From Erinaceus europaeus (taxonomy: Eukaryota; Chordata; Mammalia; Eulipotyphla; Erinaceidae): a stretch of 64,000 nt of DNA. Where the stretch lies: NCBI RefSeq assembly GCF_950295315.1, contig NC_080164.1:62076042-62140041 (forward strand), read 5' to 3'. The notes beneath the pieces are model-generated. The model ran no database searches and was not told the DNA's origin. It saw only the letters and a list, made by a program, of their open reading frames with translations. Position 1 is the stretch's first letter. Each line of letters begins with the position of its first letter. The translations under genes were made by a program, and so were the position numbers. Below, piece after piece: positions 10,093-20,979 of this stretch.

Positions 10093-10562
10093 TCTGTAGA
10101 AGACAGAATAGTAACTCCCTAATAATGTCCATATCCTAATCCACAGAATCTGCTGATACATTATCTTCCTAGGCAGATGGAACTCTGTATATACAATAAA
10201 AAAACGAGTCTTGGGATGGAGAATCTATCTTGGGTGATCTCAGAGCGTTCATTGTAGTCTTCAAAGTCCTCCTAAAAAAAGAAGCAGGTAGTAAGAGCCA
10301 GAAAGAAACTAGAAGATAGTATGCTGATGACTTTGAATATGGAGACAGGAAATTATGAGCAAAAAAAGTCCAGTTTGTTTCCGCAGTGGGAAAAGGGAAG
10401 GGAGCCATTCTTAGAGCAGCCCTGTTGACACCCTGATTTTTAGTTCTGTGAGGCCCATTTTAAACTTCTGATTTCTGGAACCATAAAATAATAAACTTGT
10501 GCTGTTTTAAGCTATTGCATTTATGATAACTTGTTGGAATAACAATGGAAACTAGCACACGC
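10093..10562 (+). mobile_element. Ancient MLT1-like (ERVL-MaLR) LTR downstream of IL1F10
   Basis: The text 'GTCCATATCCTAATCCACAG' early on, 'CCCTGTTGACACCCTGATTT' late, and the 'AATAAACTTGTGCTGTTTTA' end followed by a CTAGCACA-like terminus recall MaLR/MLT1-type LTRs. The middle (about 10200-10390) is diverged. The exact subfamily is not determined. Confidence 0.6.
10490..10495 (+). terminator. Candidate IL1F10 poly(A) signal AATAAA, LTR-derived
   Basis: AATAAA lies 457 nt after the IL1F10 stop codon, followed by a T/G-rich stretch. It sits at the position of the native poly(A) signal of the MLT1-like LTR covering this region. Another AATAAA near 9780 lies inside intron 3 and is not a sensible end. 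Use by IL1F10 is inferred. Confidence 0.5.
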
Positions 10563-10834
10563 CATTCCCAGTAGCACTCAAGGTAGTCTTGGAGCAAAAT
10601 TTTTTAGATTCTGCAGGATTCTGATAGAAACAAATATTGGATGTTATAGCACTGGATATTTATGAGTTAGAAACTGTAGCAACTTATGATAGGTACAGTT
10701 CAGAGATACCAAGAATAGTTTTCTCCCACATCTCAAGACCTGCTCCTTAATTTCTACACCTCCCTGGTGACCACACCAAAAACTTCATTTCACAACTATC
10801 CATCAAAACGACAATTATGAAAATACCTGGGAGA

Positions 10835-11189
10835 AGCACATTTTATTTATATATTTATTTATTTATTATTAACAGTGGGCTACAAGAATGTAATATTACA
10901 GGGTATAGTTCTACACCACATCCAAAACCAAATTTCTCTGTATCCACCCTTCCACTGCTCAAAATAAACATCATACTTCTCACAAAATTTTAAAAATGGT
11001 TTATTCGCATCTGGTTGTTTTTTTCTACAAGAACACATGTAACAGTTCTATAGGTGCCACATATAAATGAAACCAAACATCCAGTAGTCTTTTATCTCTT
11101 TACTTATTTCTGTAAGCATAAGCACCTCCAGTGCCATTTATTTTGTCCTGAATGACACAATATCATCTTTTTTTTTTTTTTTTTTTTTT
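10835..11189 (-). mobile_element. Old L1 3' end fragment(s)
   Basis: TTTATTTATTTATTATTAAC start, antisense L1 3' UTR-like and ORF2 C-terminal-like text ('CACATATAAATGAAACCAAA'), ending in a run of T. Confidence 0.5.
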
Positions 11190-11467
11190 ACGAGAAGCAC
11201 ATTTTCAATCTTATGTGTAGTAAGTTGGTAGGGAATACAGGACATCCTATTTAAGGTGGCCAGGTATGGGTTTAGAGGAAGTAAAGCATGAATAGAGGGC
11301 ATGCAGGTAAAGGCCAAGGGAGGTCTGGAGATAGGTGAGAATATTTCAGGAAGAATCACACTTAAAGTCATGAGTGTGCCACCCATGTGTTAGTGCACAC
11401 ATGCTCATGTACATAAATGTATACATATGTAAATGTGTTGTGCATGAGCCAATATTTGCATGAATAT

Positions 11468-11468
11468 G

Positions 11469-11523
<55 letters not shown>
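11468..11523. repeat. (CA)n(TA)n microsatellite
   Basis: About 14 CA units followed directly by about 13 TA units. Confidence 0.95.
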
Positions 11524-12320
11524 CTGAAAGAATGTCTATGCATACAGTGTGTCTATGGATGTGCCAGACACAGGCAGCAGCTTATGCACAGATGATTCTA
11601 AGAAACACTGGAGCAACTTTTTACAAGAGGCTGATCTGTTCAGAATCTCCTCTAAACTTTATCTCCTCAATCATTTCAGCCAGGATTCAAAATTTTCATA
11701 TCATAGCCCATGTTCACACAGAACCAGGAGACAGCATAAACAAGTGTTTAAGATGTCTTCCACAAATTTCCACAGGCAGCACAACATGTGGCAAAGCCCG
11801 GGATTCCTAAGACCAGATTTAAGGAGGAAAAGGAAAAGTAAAGACTTTAAAGAACAAAATTAATATCCTGGATATAAACACTGGCATTTGAATCATTCAA
11901 CTACATTTCCAGTGGAATTTTACAATGGTGTAACAAAAACAAAACAAAACAAAACAAAACAAAAGGTTTTGTAGTGATTCTGTTAAAAAAAAAAGATAAA
12001 AAGTCTATTGTATGAAATTGTACCCCTATTATCCTATAATTTTGTCAATCATTATTAAATAACTAATAAAAATAATAAAAAACAAAGGTCTATTTATTTA
12101 CAAAGCATATTCTAATCTGCTACTGAAAGGCACAAATTCTGAGCAATCCAGCAGCATCTGGAGTATTTCTAAATCTTAAGAGATTGCAGTGAGGATTTGG
12201 GGCTGCAGGTGGCGACAAAGATCAACTTCTGCACTACCTTCTGGAGGTTGACACTATGTCATTAATTGTCCACAGGGCTCCTCAGTGTTAAACATTGCTC
12301 CAAGGCATAGAGTCAAAGCA
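11524..12320. other. Intergenic, no gene recognised
   Basis: Contains an (AAAAC)n run at 11935-11963. Overlapping plus-strand open frames at 11460-11863 include the microsatellite and have no recognisable domain. Confidence 0.4.
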
Positions 12321-12513
12321 GTATGATACTGAAATAAAAATAGGCACATAGGTCAATAAAGTAGGGTTGAGAGACCATAACTAAATCTTTACACATACGG
12401 ACAGTAAATTTACAACAAAATGGGCAGCCTAAAAATGAACCCACACATATACAGTCACCTAATATATGACAAAACTAGATAGGGTAAAGAAAGACTGTTC
12501 AACAAATGGTGTT
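12321..12513 (+). mobile_element. Old L1 ORF2 fragment
   Basis: 'AAAAATAGGCACATAGGTCA' and 'CAACAAATGGTGTTAG' are decayed forms of the L1 ORF2 region that reads AAAAATAGGCACACAGACCA in the young copy at 13938. The young L1 is inserted at its right end. Confidence 0.65.
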
Positions 12514-15093
12514 AGAACTATATGCCACCAAGCTAAAGAATCTGGAAGAAATGGAAAAATTCCTAGAAGCATATGCCCTTCCAAAACTCAACCAAGAAGA
12601 ACTACAAAATCTAAATGCACCTATCACAGACAAGAAATTGAAACCGTTATTAAGAATCTCCCCAACAACAAAAGTCCTGGACCAGATGGCTTCACAAATG
12701 AATTCTACAAAACTTTCAGGAAATAGCTAGTACCCATACTTCTTAAGCTTTTCCATAAGATTGAAGAAACAGGAATACTCCCTTCCACCTTCTATGAAGC
12801 CAACATCACCCTGATACCAAAAGCTGATAGGGACAGAACAAAAAAGGAAAACTACAGACCAATATCTCTGATGAACATAGATGCCAAAATATTAAACAAG
12901 ATGTTGGTCAACCGGATACAGCAACATAACAAAAAGATTGTTCATCGCGACCAAGTGGGATTCATCCCAGGAATGCAAGGCTGGTTCAACATCCGTAAGT
13001 CAATCAATGTCATTCACCACATCAATAAAAGCAAAGCCAAAAACCACATGATTATCTCAATAGATGCAGAGAAAGCCTTTGACAAAATCCAACACCCATT
13101 CATGCTCAAAACTCTACAAAAAATGAGAATAGATGGGAAATTCCTCAAGATAGTGGAGTCTACATATATCAAACCTACAGCCAACATCATACTCAATGGA
13201 CAGAAGCTGAAAGCATTCCCCTTCAGATCGGGGACTAGACAGGGCTGTCCACTGTCACTGTTACTCTTCAACATAGTATTGAAAGTTCTTGCCATAGCAA
13301 TCAGGCAAGAGAAAGAAATCAAAGGAATACAGATTGGAAGGGAAGAAGTCAAGCTCTCACTATTTGCAGATGATATGATAGTATACATAGAAAAACCTAA
13401 AGAATCCAGCAGAAAACTACTGGAAGTTATTAGGCAGTATAGCAAGGTGTCAGGCTACAAAATCAATGTACAAAAATCAGTGGCATTTCTTTATGCAAAC
13501 ACTAAATCTGAAGAAGAAGACATCAAGAAATCACTCCCATTTACTGTTTCAGCAAAACCAATCAAATACCTAGGAATAAAGTTGACCAAAGAAGTAAAAA
13601 ACTTGTATGCTGAAAACTGTGAGTCGCTACTCAAGGAAATAGAAACTGATCCCAAGAAATGGAAAGATATCCCATGCTCATGGATTGGAAGAATAAATAT
13701 CATCAAAATGAATATTCTCCCCAGAGCCATATACAAATTTAATGCAATACCCATCAAAGTTCCACCAAGCTTCTTTAAGAGAATAGAACAAACACTACAG
13801 TCATTTATCTGGAACCTGAAAACGCCTAGAATTGCCAAAACCATCTTGAGGAAAAGAAACAGAAATGGAGGCATCACACTCCCAGACCTTAAACTATATT
13901 ATAAAGCTATCATCATCAAAACAGCATGGTACTGGAACAAAAATAGGCACACAGACCAGTGGAACAGAATTGAAAGCCCAGAAATAAATCCCTACACCTA
14001 TGGACATCTAATCTTTGATAAGGAGGCCCAAAGGATTAAATAGAAAAAGGAGGCTCTCTTCAATAAATGGTGCTGGGAAAACTGGGTTGTAACATGCAGA
14101 AGAATGAAACTGAACCACTTTATCTCACCAGAAACAAAAGCCAAATCCAAATGGATCAAAGATCTAGATGTCAGACCAGAAACAATCAAATACTTAGAGG
14201 AAAACATTGGTAAAACACTTTCCCACCTACACCTCAAGGACATCTTTGATGATACAAACCCAATTGCAAGGAAGACTAAAGCAGAAACAAACCAATGGGA
14301 CTACATCAAATTGAAAAGCCTCTGCACATCCAAAGAAACTATTAAACAAACAGAGAGACCCCTCACAGAATGGGAGAAGATCTTCACATGCCATACATCA
14401 GACAAGAAACAAATCACCAAAATATATAAAGAGCTCAGCAAACTTAGCACCAAAAAAGCAAATGACCCCATCCAAAAATGGACAGAGGATATGAGCAAAA
14501 CATTCACTCCAGAGGAGATCCAAAAGGCTAACAAACATATGAAAAACTGCACTAGGTCACTGATTGTCAGAGAAATGCAAATTAAGACAACACTAAGATA
14601 TCACCTCACTCCTGTAAGAATGACATACATCAAAAAGGACAGCAGCAACAAATGCTGGAGAGGTTGTGGGGACAGAAGAACCCTTTTACATTGCTGGTGG
14701 GAATGTAAATTGTTACAACCTCTGTGGAGAGCAGTCTGGAAAACTCTCAGAAGGCTAGACATGGACCTTCCATATGATCCAGTAATTCCTCTCCTGGGCT
14801 TATATCCCAAGGACTCCATAACACCCAACCAAAAAGAGGTGTGTACTCCTATGTTCATAGCAGCACAATTCATAATAGCTAAAACCTGGAAGCAACCCAG
14901 GTGCCCAACAACAGATGAGTGGCTGAGAAAGCTGTGGTCTATATACACAATGGAATACTATGCAGCTATCAAGAACAATGAATCCACCTTCGCTGACCCA
15001 TCTTGGACAGAGCTAGAAGGAATTATGTTAAGTGAGCTAAGTCAGAAAGATAAAGATGAGTATGGGATGATCCCACTCATCAACAGAAGTTGA
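12514..15093 (+). pseudogene. L1 ORF2 C-terminal two thirds (reverse transcriptase, Cys-rich end)
   Basis: One continuous reading frame of about 860 codons carries the reverse transcriptase ([34 protein letters not shown] catalytic block at about 13363-13400), the middle region ([18 protein letters not shown]) and the Cys-rich end with CWRGCGDRRTLLHCWWEC. Two in-frame TAG codons break it: 12724-12726, and 14041-14043 where related copies have TGG. No frameshift was seen. The endonuclease half is missing through 5' truncation. The ORF ends TGA at 15091-15093. This is a dead copy, but among the least decayed in the window. Confidence 0.9.
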
Positions 15094-15268
15094 GTAAGAA
15101 GATCTGAAAGGGAAACTAAAAGCAGGACCTGACCAAATTGTAAGTAGGGCACCAAAGTCAAAACCCTGTGGTGAGGAGTAGACATGCAGCTTCCTGGGCC
15201 AGTGGGGGGTGGGAGTGGGTGGGAGGGATGAGTCACAGTCTTTTGGTGGTGGGAATGGTGTTTATGTA

Positions 15269-15613
15269 TGTTGTTAAAATTCGGAGGCTCCAGTTGGTCG
15301 GGATAGCTTCACAGGCGGGTAACAGAGACGACCAGACACACGGCTGGACAGGGAAGCTGTATTTCTTTATTTAAGAACAACGATTCATAAACTAACCCAA
15401 ACTAATCACCAAACAGAACTCTGTTGCCTCTTTCCCCCGTGACGGCGCCAAGCACTCTCTAACTCTCCAACTCTCCAACTCTTGAACTCTCGAACTCTGG
15501 AACCCTCCCGGTGTTCTTTGGGATGGGGCCAAGTGGGCCCGTGTAATTAGCAGGACTGATCCAATTTTCTTGGCGGGGGAGAGCTAGAACAGCCCAATGT
15601 AAAGCATACAACA
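15269..15613 (-). repeat. 3' LTR of the provirus
   Basis: Same 345 bp as the other LTR with about 16 substitutions; several are at CpG sites (for example CCCGTGACGG against CCCGCGACGG). Confidence 0.92.
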
Positions 15614-15634
15614 ATTCCCCCTTTTCTTTTTAAC
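15614..15634 (-). other. Provirus polypurine tract
   Basis: Minus strand TTAAAAAGAAAAGGGGGAAT abuts the 3' LTR, as needed for plus-strand priming. Confidence 0.85.
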
Positions 15635-16684
15635 TAAATGACTACAGTATCAAGGGTGTGGGGTGAACAGAAACCTATATTGTACAGGCATTTTTAAAAA
15701 AAGAAACTGGCACAAACATGGAGTAAACATGTAAGCAAGTAACAAGAACCAGTGTGCTGCCAAGGGAAGGCCTGAGGGGGCCATGTTTTGCCTCTGTGGG
15801 CAAAACTTTATCAGCTTAAAAAAACATTTCTTGCCTCTGGGGGGCGTACTTGTCTCGACAGGGGGTGCATGGGGGTGGGGAACGGCCTAGAGTCCCAAAG
15901 GCAGCTGGCTGCAATTTACTTACTATGAAACAAAACTTGTTATTAGCATAGCCAAAGCACAATCTAACGTTTCTAATAGAGAAAGAATTTGACACTTTTA
16001 CATATCAACAACGTCTTTTTAACCTTTTGTTACACCCATTCAAGATGGAGACACACCCTAGGTGTGCGCAGGAAAGGAAACCTCAGGCATGAGAATAATT
16101 AGCATAGCCATTGTGTGATCTACCATTTCTAATAGAGAAGGTAATAGAGAGTTTTACATATCAACAAGTCTATTTAACCTTTTGTTCAGACCAACTTAGT
16201 TAAAATATATTGATTGTTAACTAATTTTTACCTCAGACTTTAAATGTAAGTTAATTTTATCTTTATGAGAATTACGTTGAAGACCTTTTTCATTTAACTT
16301 TGACTAGTAAGAATTTAGCCTTAAAGTTACTGTTTACCAAACTTTAAACATACACATAAACATGGTCATTAATACAGAAGGAGAGAAACCTTTGTTACGA
16401 AGACATGTCATTTTAAACACGAATTTAAATCTGTACTGTCTTAGTTGTTGTGGGGGTGCATTGTCCAGTGATGGTCTCTTGGGCAGCTTCACTTCAAGGA
16501 ATTGCAGGTTGCGATCTCTGTACAAATCTCTGTGTACTCCAGCTTGTCTGCCTTCAGACTGGAGATGAGGATCTCTGCCAGGATGTCCAGTTTTGACAGG
16601 GAGCCCGGGAGGTTCGGGATCATTCCAGAATTCATAGCACAAGGGCGGGCAGGCCAGCCTTGTAGAAGGCACGGGCTGAGGTGC

Positions 16685-17212
16685 CTAGGGGTGGCGGCCA
16701 TGATAGGCCGCCATGGCCCTGCCCCATGGCCCTGTCATATCTGCTGCCCTTCTTGCAGTGGCTGAGCAGCGAGCCATGCGGTGGAGAGCCGGCTCTTGTG
16801 GGCTGGCCTCGGGCTCTTGAATATTGGCCTCGGGCTCTTGCGTGTTGGCATCGGGCTCCAGTGTGTTGGCATCGGGCTCCAGTGTGTTGGGATCGGGCTC
16901 CTGTGTGGTGGCATCGGGCTCCAGCGTGTTGGTGTCGGGCTCCTGTGGGCTGCAGGGCTGTGGGGCTGCGGGCGCGGTGCACGGGGTTGTCTGGGAGCAG
17001 CCGGCTGGCTGGCTGTTTAGCCAGGTGGAAACAGCAGCTCCGCACCTCACCTCCTGCCTGCTGGCTATTTTCGCTGGCTGTTCTGAGTTCGCCTGAGCTA
17101 GTGGAAACCACAGAGTGGTCCAGAGATAAATGTTCCAGAAACAGCAAAACAGTCTCATGAAGAAAGAGCAGAGGCCTTTGGAGATCTCTTCACAAGCAGA
17201 AGAGAAGGCCAT
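16685..17212 (-). CDS. Possible provirus-specific ORF, 175 aa with 7-residue repeats
   Basis: ATG lies about 50 bp after the primer site, where gag would normally start. The N-terminal part has a hydrophobic, Cys/Trp/Phe-rich stretch at about residues 14-38. The middle consists of seven-residue repeats of the type EPDANTL/EPDATTQ (about residues 90-140), encoded by 21-bp tandem repeats at 16798-16945. The last part is short and basic. No retroviral domain is recognisable. Because 21 is a multiple of three, the repeats stay open in other frames and on both strands (171 aa minus, 159 aa plus), so openness alone is weak evidence of coding. Confidence 0.25.
   Translation of the reverse strand: MAFSSACEEISKGLCSFFMRLFCCFWNIYLWTTLWFPLAQANSEQPAKIASRQEVRCGAAVSTWLNSQPAGCSQTTPCTAPAAPQPCSPQEPDTNTLEPDATTQEPDPNTLEPDANTLEPDANTQEPEANIQEPEASPQEPALHRMARCSATARRAADMTGPWGRAMAAYHGRHP
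16798..16945. repeat. Seven tandem 21-bp units inside the provirus
   Basis: Units read GGCATCGGGCTCCAGTGTGTT with small changes (GGCCTCGGGCTCTTGCGTGTT and similar). Seven consecutive copies keep an exact 21-bp period. They are GC-rich with CpGs, unlike the AT-rich surroundings. Confidence 0.9.
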
Positions 17213-17262
17213 AGTACATAGATAGCTAAATTGTCTTCACTTATCTGAGAGATGCGCAGGTC

Positions 17263-17280
17263 AGGTCTACGTGGGCACCA
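17263..17280 (-). other. Provirus primer binding site, lysine-tRNA-like
   Basis: Minus strand TGGTGCCCACGTAGACC starts 2 bp from the LTR. It resembles the Lys1,2 primer site of betaretroviruses with one missing A and a few substitutions. The tRNA assignment is tentative. Confidence 0.65.
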
Positions 17281-17282
17281 TT

Positions 17283-17627
17283 TGTTGTTAAAATTCAGAG
17301 GCTCCAGTTGGCCGGGCTAGCTTCACGGGCGGGTAACAGAGATGACCAGACACATGGCTGGGCAGGGAAGCTGTATTTCTTTATTTAAGAACAACGATTC
17401 ATAAACTAACCCAAACTAATCACCAAACAGAACTCTGTTGCCTCTTTCCCCCGCGACGGCGCCAAGCACTCTCTAACTCTCCAACTCTCCAACTCTCGAA
17501 CTCTCAAACTCTGGAACCCTCCCGGGGTTCTTTGGGGTGGGGCCAAGCGGGCCCGCGAAATTAGCAGGACTGATCCAATTTTCTTGGCGGGGGAGAGCTA
17601 GAACAACCCAATGTAAAGCATACAACA
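17283..17627 (-). repeat. 5' LTR of the provirus
   Basis: On the minus strand it runs TGTTGTATGCTTTACATTGG to TTTTAACAACA. An AATAAA signal (in TTCTTAAATAAAGAAATAC) lies in the second half at about 17377-17395. Short GAGAGTT(G/C)-type direct repeats lie upstream of it (about 17470-17515). Confidence 0.92.
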
Positions 17628-18525
17628 TATGTACACTCCTAGTAAAATGTAGTCATATAAATCACTAGTTAGTTAATATGAGAGGGGGAAAATTAATTGT
17701 ATTTCTTGAAGTTTTTCAAAACACAAACTGAATCTTTTCAATATATAGGCTATGTAATTGATATGCAAACTCTCTCAAAAGTCTAGACCAAGTAGATCAG
17801 AAGCATCCAATAGCACAGCTATATACAAGATACTGGGTACTATACAGCAAACCCTAACAAAAGGACTTTTCAAAGTTAACCCAATTACCAATTAATGTGA
17901 TGATAACATTAACTATCGATTGTCTTTTGGAACCCTAAGACAGCAGGAACCTCATATCTCCACTACAGAGCCTCTACTTCCCCCAGTCCTGGAAGCCTTG
18001 GATAGGGCCCACTTTCCCGTATGCCTCTCCCAATCCATATCAAATAATATTGCATCTGCCGATCACAAACTAACCAATGCAACGATTGCCACCTCAACAT
18101 GCTTCACTTCAGACTGTGTCCAGAGACTTCACGTGTGGAATGACAACCCTTCAGCTTCATTACTCGGTCACCAGGTTCCAGATGTCATCAGGATGCTGGC
18201 CAGGCTTCCCTGGACTGAAGACCCCACCAATGTGTCCTAGAGCTCAGCTTCCCCAGAGACCCACACTGCTAGGGAAAGAGAGAGGCAGACTGGGAGTATG
18301 GACCCACCAGTCAACGCCCATGTTCAGCGGAGAAGCAATTACAGAAGCCAGACCTTTTACGTTCTGCAACCCTCAATGACCCTGGGTCCATGCTCCCAGA
18401 GGGATAGAGAATGGGAAAGCTATCAGGGGAGGGGGTGGGACATGGAGATTGGGTGGTGGGAGTTGTGTGGAGTTGTACCCCTCCTACCCTATGGTTTTGT
18501 TAATTAATCCCTTCTTTAAAAAGTA

Positions 18526-18541
18526 AGAAAGAAAGAAAGAG

Positions 18542-18608
<67 letters not shown>

Positions 18609-18611
18609 GCT
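18526..18611. repeat. (GAAA)n microsatellite, left half
   Basis: Derived from the poly(A) tail of the young L1; interrupted by a SINE, with GAAA repeats continuing at 18767-18820. Confidence 0.9.
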
Positions 18612-18764
18612 ATAGGTGATCCTGGATGTAGCACAGTGGATAAAACATTGGACTCTCAAGAATGAGGTCCTGAGTTCAATCCCCAGCAGCACATGTACCA
18701 GAGTGATGTCTGGTTCTCTCTCTCTCTCTCTTCCTATGATCTTCATGAATAAATAAAATTTAAA

Positions 18765-18816
<52 letters not shown>

Positions 18817-18820
18817 AAAA
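18612..18820 (+). repeat. SINE (second family) inserted in (GAAA)n
   Basis: 18612-18766 has a tRNA-like head ('GTAGCACAGTGGATAAAACA', B box 'GAGTTCAATCCCC'), a CTCTCTCT block and an AATAAATAAAATTTAAAA tail. 18767-18820 is GAAA repeat again, so the SINE used the L1-tail microsatellite as its target. Confidence 0.75.
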
Positions 18821-19135
18821 GTAGCAGCTAAGGGAATCCATTAGCACTAAATCAGACTTCTAAGAGATTCTAAAGGAACATAGATAAAATGAAAATACAG
18901 GATGACCTCATACATAGAGGTGAATAAAGCAATGAAAAGAAGGAAAGCCTAATGGAAGCTGTGCATTCAAACTACATCTGTGGTTAACAAACAGGGCTGG
19001 GGGAGTTTCCTGAGGTGGGGGAGGTAATCCACACAAAATGGACATTGGTGGACAGATATTGGTGCTGTGATTGGGGTGGTGATGGAGCACTCTATTTTTT
19101 AAAAAAATATATTTATTTTTTTATTCTAAAAAAAA
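18821..19135. other. Unassigned, possibly old L1 3' UTR
   Basis: 'GGAGTTTCCTGAGGTGGGGG' and a G-rich patch resemble L1 3' UTR style sequence, but I cannot align it to the other copies. Confidence 0.3.
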
Positions 19136-19990
19136 ATGGTGTTGAGAAAATTGGATGGCTACATGTAGGAAAGTGAAAACAGATCACCACTTAACACCAT
19201 ACACTAACATCAAATCAAAATGGACCAAATACCTGGATACTAGACAACAAACTCTAAAATGTATAGAAGAAAACATTGGTGAAACATTGAAGGATCTTGA
19301 CATCAAATATTTATTGGAGACTCAACCCCAAGTAGCTGGAAAATGAAAACCTCTATGTTCAGACTTTCATTATTCACAATAGCCAAAGAATGGAAGCAGC
19401 TTAAATGCCCATCAACAGATGAAATAGTCCATGGAATACTACTCTGCAATCATAAAAGATATTATTATGTCCTTTGGGACAAAATGGGTGGAACTGGAGG
19501 TGATTGTGCTTAAAGAAATAAAGAGATGAAAAACAACTACTACTGAGTCAGGACAAGGTGGTGATGCACCTGGTTAAACACTCACATTACAGTGCACAAG
19601 GACCCAGGTTCAAGCCCCTGATGCCCACCTTCAGGGGGAAAGCTTCACAAGTGGTGAAGCAGTGATGCAGGTGTCTCTCTGTTTCTCTCCCTCTCTACCT
19701 CCCCCTCCCTTCTCCATTTCTCTTTGTCTCTATCCAATAATAAATAATTATTTTTTACAAAGAAAAACAACTACTGGAGGTTTCAGTCATGTGTGCAATC
19801 TAGAGAATTACTACACATGAACTTGGAAAAAGAACAAAACCCAGCAAACTGTCTCTATGACTTTGTGAGAACTATGGTGGTTATCTTTGGAAGGTGAGAG
19901 GATAGGGGGACCAAACTTTGGTGGTGGTTGCAGTATGGAACTATACCCTGTAATCTTCTATTCGTGTAACCCATGACTAGTCACAAATAA
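19136..19990 (+). mobile_element. Old L1 ORF2 C-terminus and 3' UTR
   Basis: 'TGGTGTTGAGAAAATTGGAT', 'TTCACAATAGCCAAAGAATG' and 'CCATGGAATACTACTCTGCA' are decayed ORF2 3' end motifs. It ends at an ACAAATAAAAATTGG tail. An internal deletion lies near 19330. A SINE sits at 19549-19760. Confidence 0.75.
19549..19760 (+). repeat. tRNA-derived SINE in old L1
   Basis: 'CAGGTTCAAGCCCCTGATGC' B-box region and 'CACAAGTGGTGAAGCAGTG' body. GAAAAACAACTACT is duplicated on both sides (about 19528 and 19763). Confidence 0.85.
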
Positions 19991-20029
19991 AAATTGGAAA
20001 AAATTACAACAAAGAAGTCATGAACATAA

Positions 20030-20760
20030 AGTAGAAAAATGAAACAAGTTGTTTTAGGAAAACTGGATAGCCACATGCAACAGAATTAAACAGGAGCACT
20101 ATTTAATTATATACACACAAGTTTCCAACATGGACTAAGATTTAAATATTAGGAGGACAGTGGCTCACCCAGGGCTATACTATGTACAAGGACCAAGGAT
20201 TAAGCCCTTGACCTACAGCGGGGAAACTTCATAAGTGGTGTAGTAGATTTTCAGCTGTCTTTCTTTCTCTCTTTCTACCTCCTTCCCTACTCTCACTTTC
20301 TATTTGTCCTGTCTAATTAAAAATATAAAGGAGAAAAATGGCTGTGGAGAGTGATGGATCACTGTGTAGGCACTGAGCTTCAGTGACAGCCCTGGTGAGG
20401 GGAAAAATGATAGACTTAAATAATAGACTTCAAATCATTAAACATATCAAAGAAAATTTAGACAAAATATTCCATTGCATCAGGGGTGTCTTTGGATGGA
20501 TACTTGCTTTAGTGGCAAAGGAAACAAAAGTGAAAATAAGCGAATGGTACTACCTCACAGTGAAAAGCTTCTGCACAGCAAAAGAAATGGCTATTAAAAT
20601 TAACAGACATCTTATTGAATGGGAGAAAATATTTGCACAAAAAACATCTGAAAAAGGGATAATATCCAAGACATACAGAGCTTAACAACAGAAAAAACAA
20701 ATGATCTCATCAAGAAATGGAATGAAGAGCTGAACAGATATTTCACCAAAGATAAATCTA
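20030..20760 (+). mobile_element. Old L1 ORF2 fragment with SINE
   Basis: Decayed ORF2 C-terminal frame, e.g. 'GTGAAAAGCTTCTGCACAGC' and 'GAATGGGAGAAAATATTTGC'. A tRNA SINE lies at about 20155-20330. Confidence 0.75.
20155..20330 (+). repeat. tRNA-derived SINE
   Basis: 'ATTAAGCCCTTGACCTACAG' and 'CTTCATAAGTGGTGTAG' correspond to the B-box and body of the first SINE family; old and diverged. Confidence 0.6.
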
Positions 20761-20979
20761 GATGGGCAACAGGCCCAGGAAAAAACTAATTATCATCATC
20801 TAGTGTAGAGAACGACAATAAAGACAACAGTGAGGCTTTGAGAATAGCCTTTATCAAAAAGGCCATCAAAACCCTTTTGGTCAGAGAACTTAGGATGTGA
20901 GCATTCCCTAGCTAAGTATCTTTTGGATCATTTGCTAGTCCATGAGTTTATGGGAACAAAAAACAGGTTACTGTGACTG

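Larger units (their letters stand above)
15263..17633 (-). mobile_element. Non-autonomous ERVK-like (class II) provirus
   Basis: Two direct 345-bp LTRs (15269-15613, 17283-17627) begin TGTTGT and end ACAACA. They enclose 1669 bp and are flanked by the 6-bp duplication TATGTA (15263-15268 and 17628-17633). Orientation is minus: on that strand the right LTR is 5', followed after AA by the primer binding site, and a purine tract precedes the left (3') LTR. A 6-bp duplication and a lysine-tRNA-like primer site fit betaretrovirus-like class II elements. No gag, protease, pol or env is recognisable, so it must have moved with help from another element. The LTRs differ at about 16 of 345 positions by eye with no indels, indicating insertion some time ago. 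It lies in the 3' UTR of the young L1. Confidence 0.9.
12514..18525 (+). mobile_element. Young 5'-truncated L1, split by a provirus
   Basis: Starts inside ORF2 just before the reverse transcriptase domain and runs to a full 3' UTR ending near 18510 in 'CTATGGTTTTGTTAATTAAT' and a tail expanded into GAAA repeats. ORF2 occupies 12514-15093 in one frame. The 3' UTR is 15094-15262 plus 17634-18510, with the provirus 15263-17633 between. It is close in sequence to the full-length L1 at 33254-40630. Confidence 0.9.

Noticed and set aside
13014..13877. Minus-strand ORFs of 143 and 128 aa
   Set aside because: They are antisense shadows of the L1 reverse transcriptase.
16681..17160. Plus-strand 159-aa and 90-aa ORFs in the provirus
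   Set aside because: They are antisense to the provirus; the 21-bp repeats hold several frames open at once.
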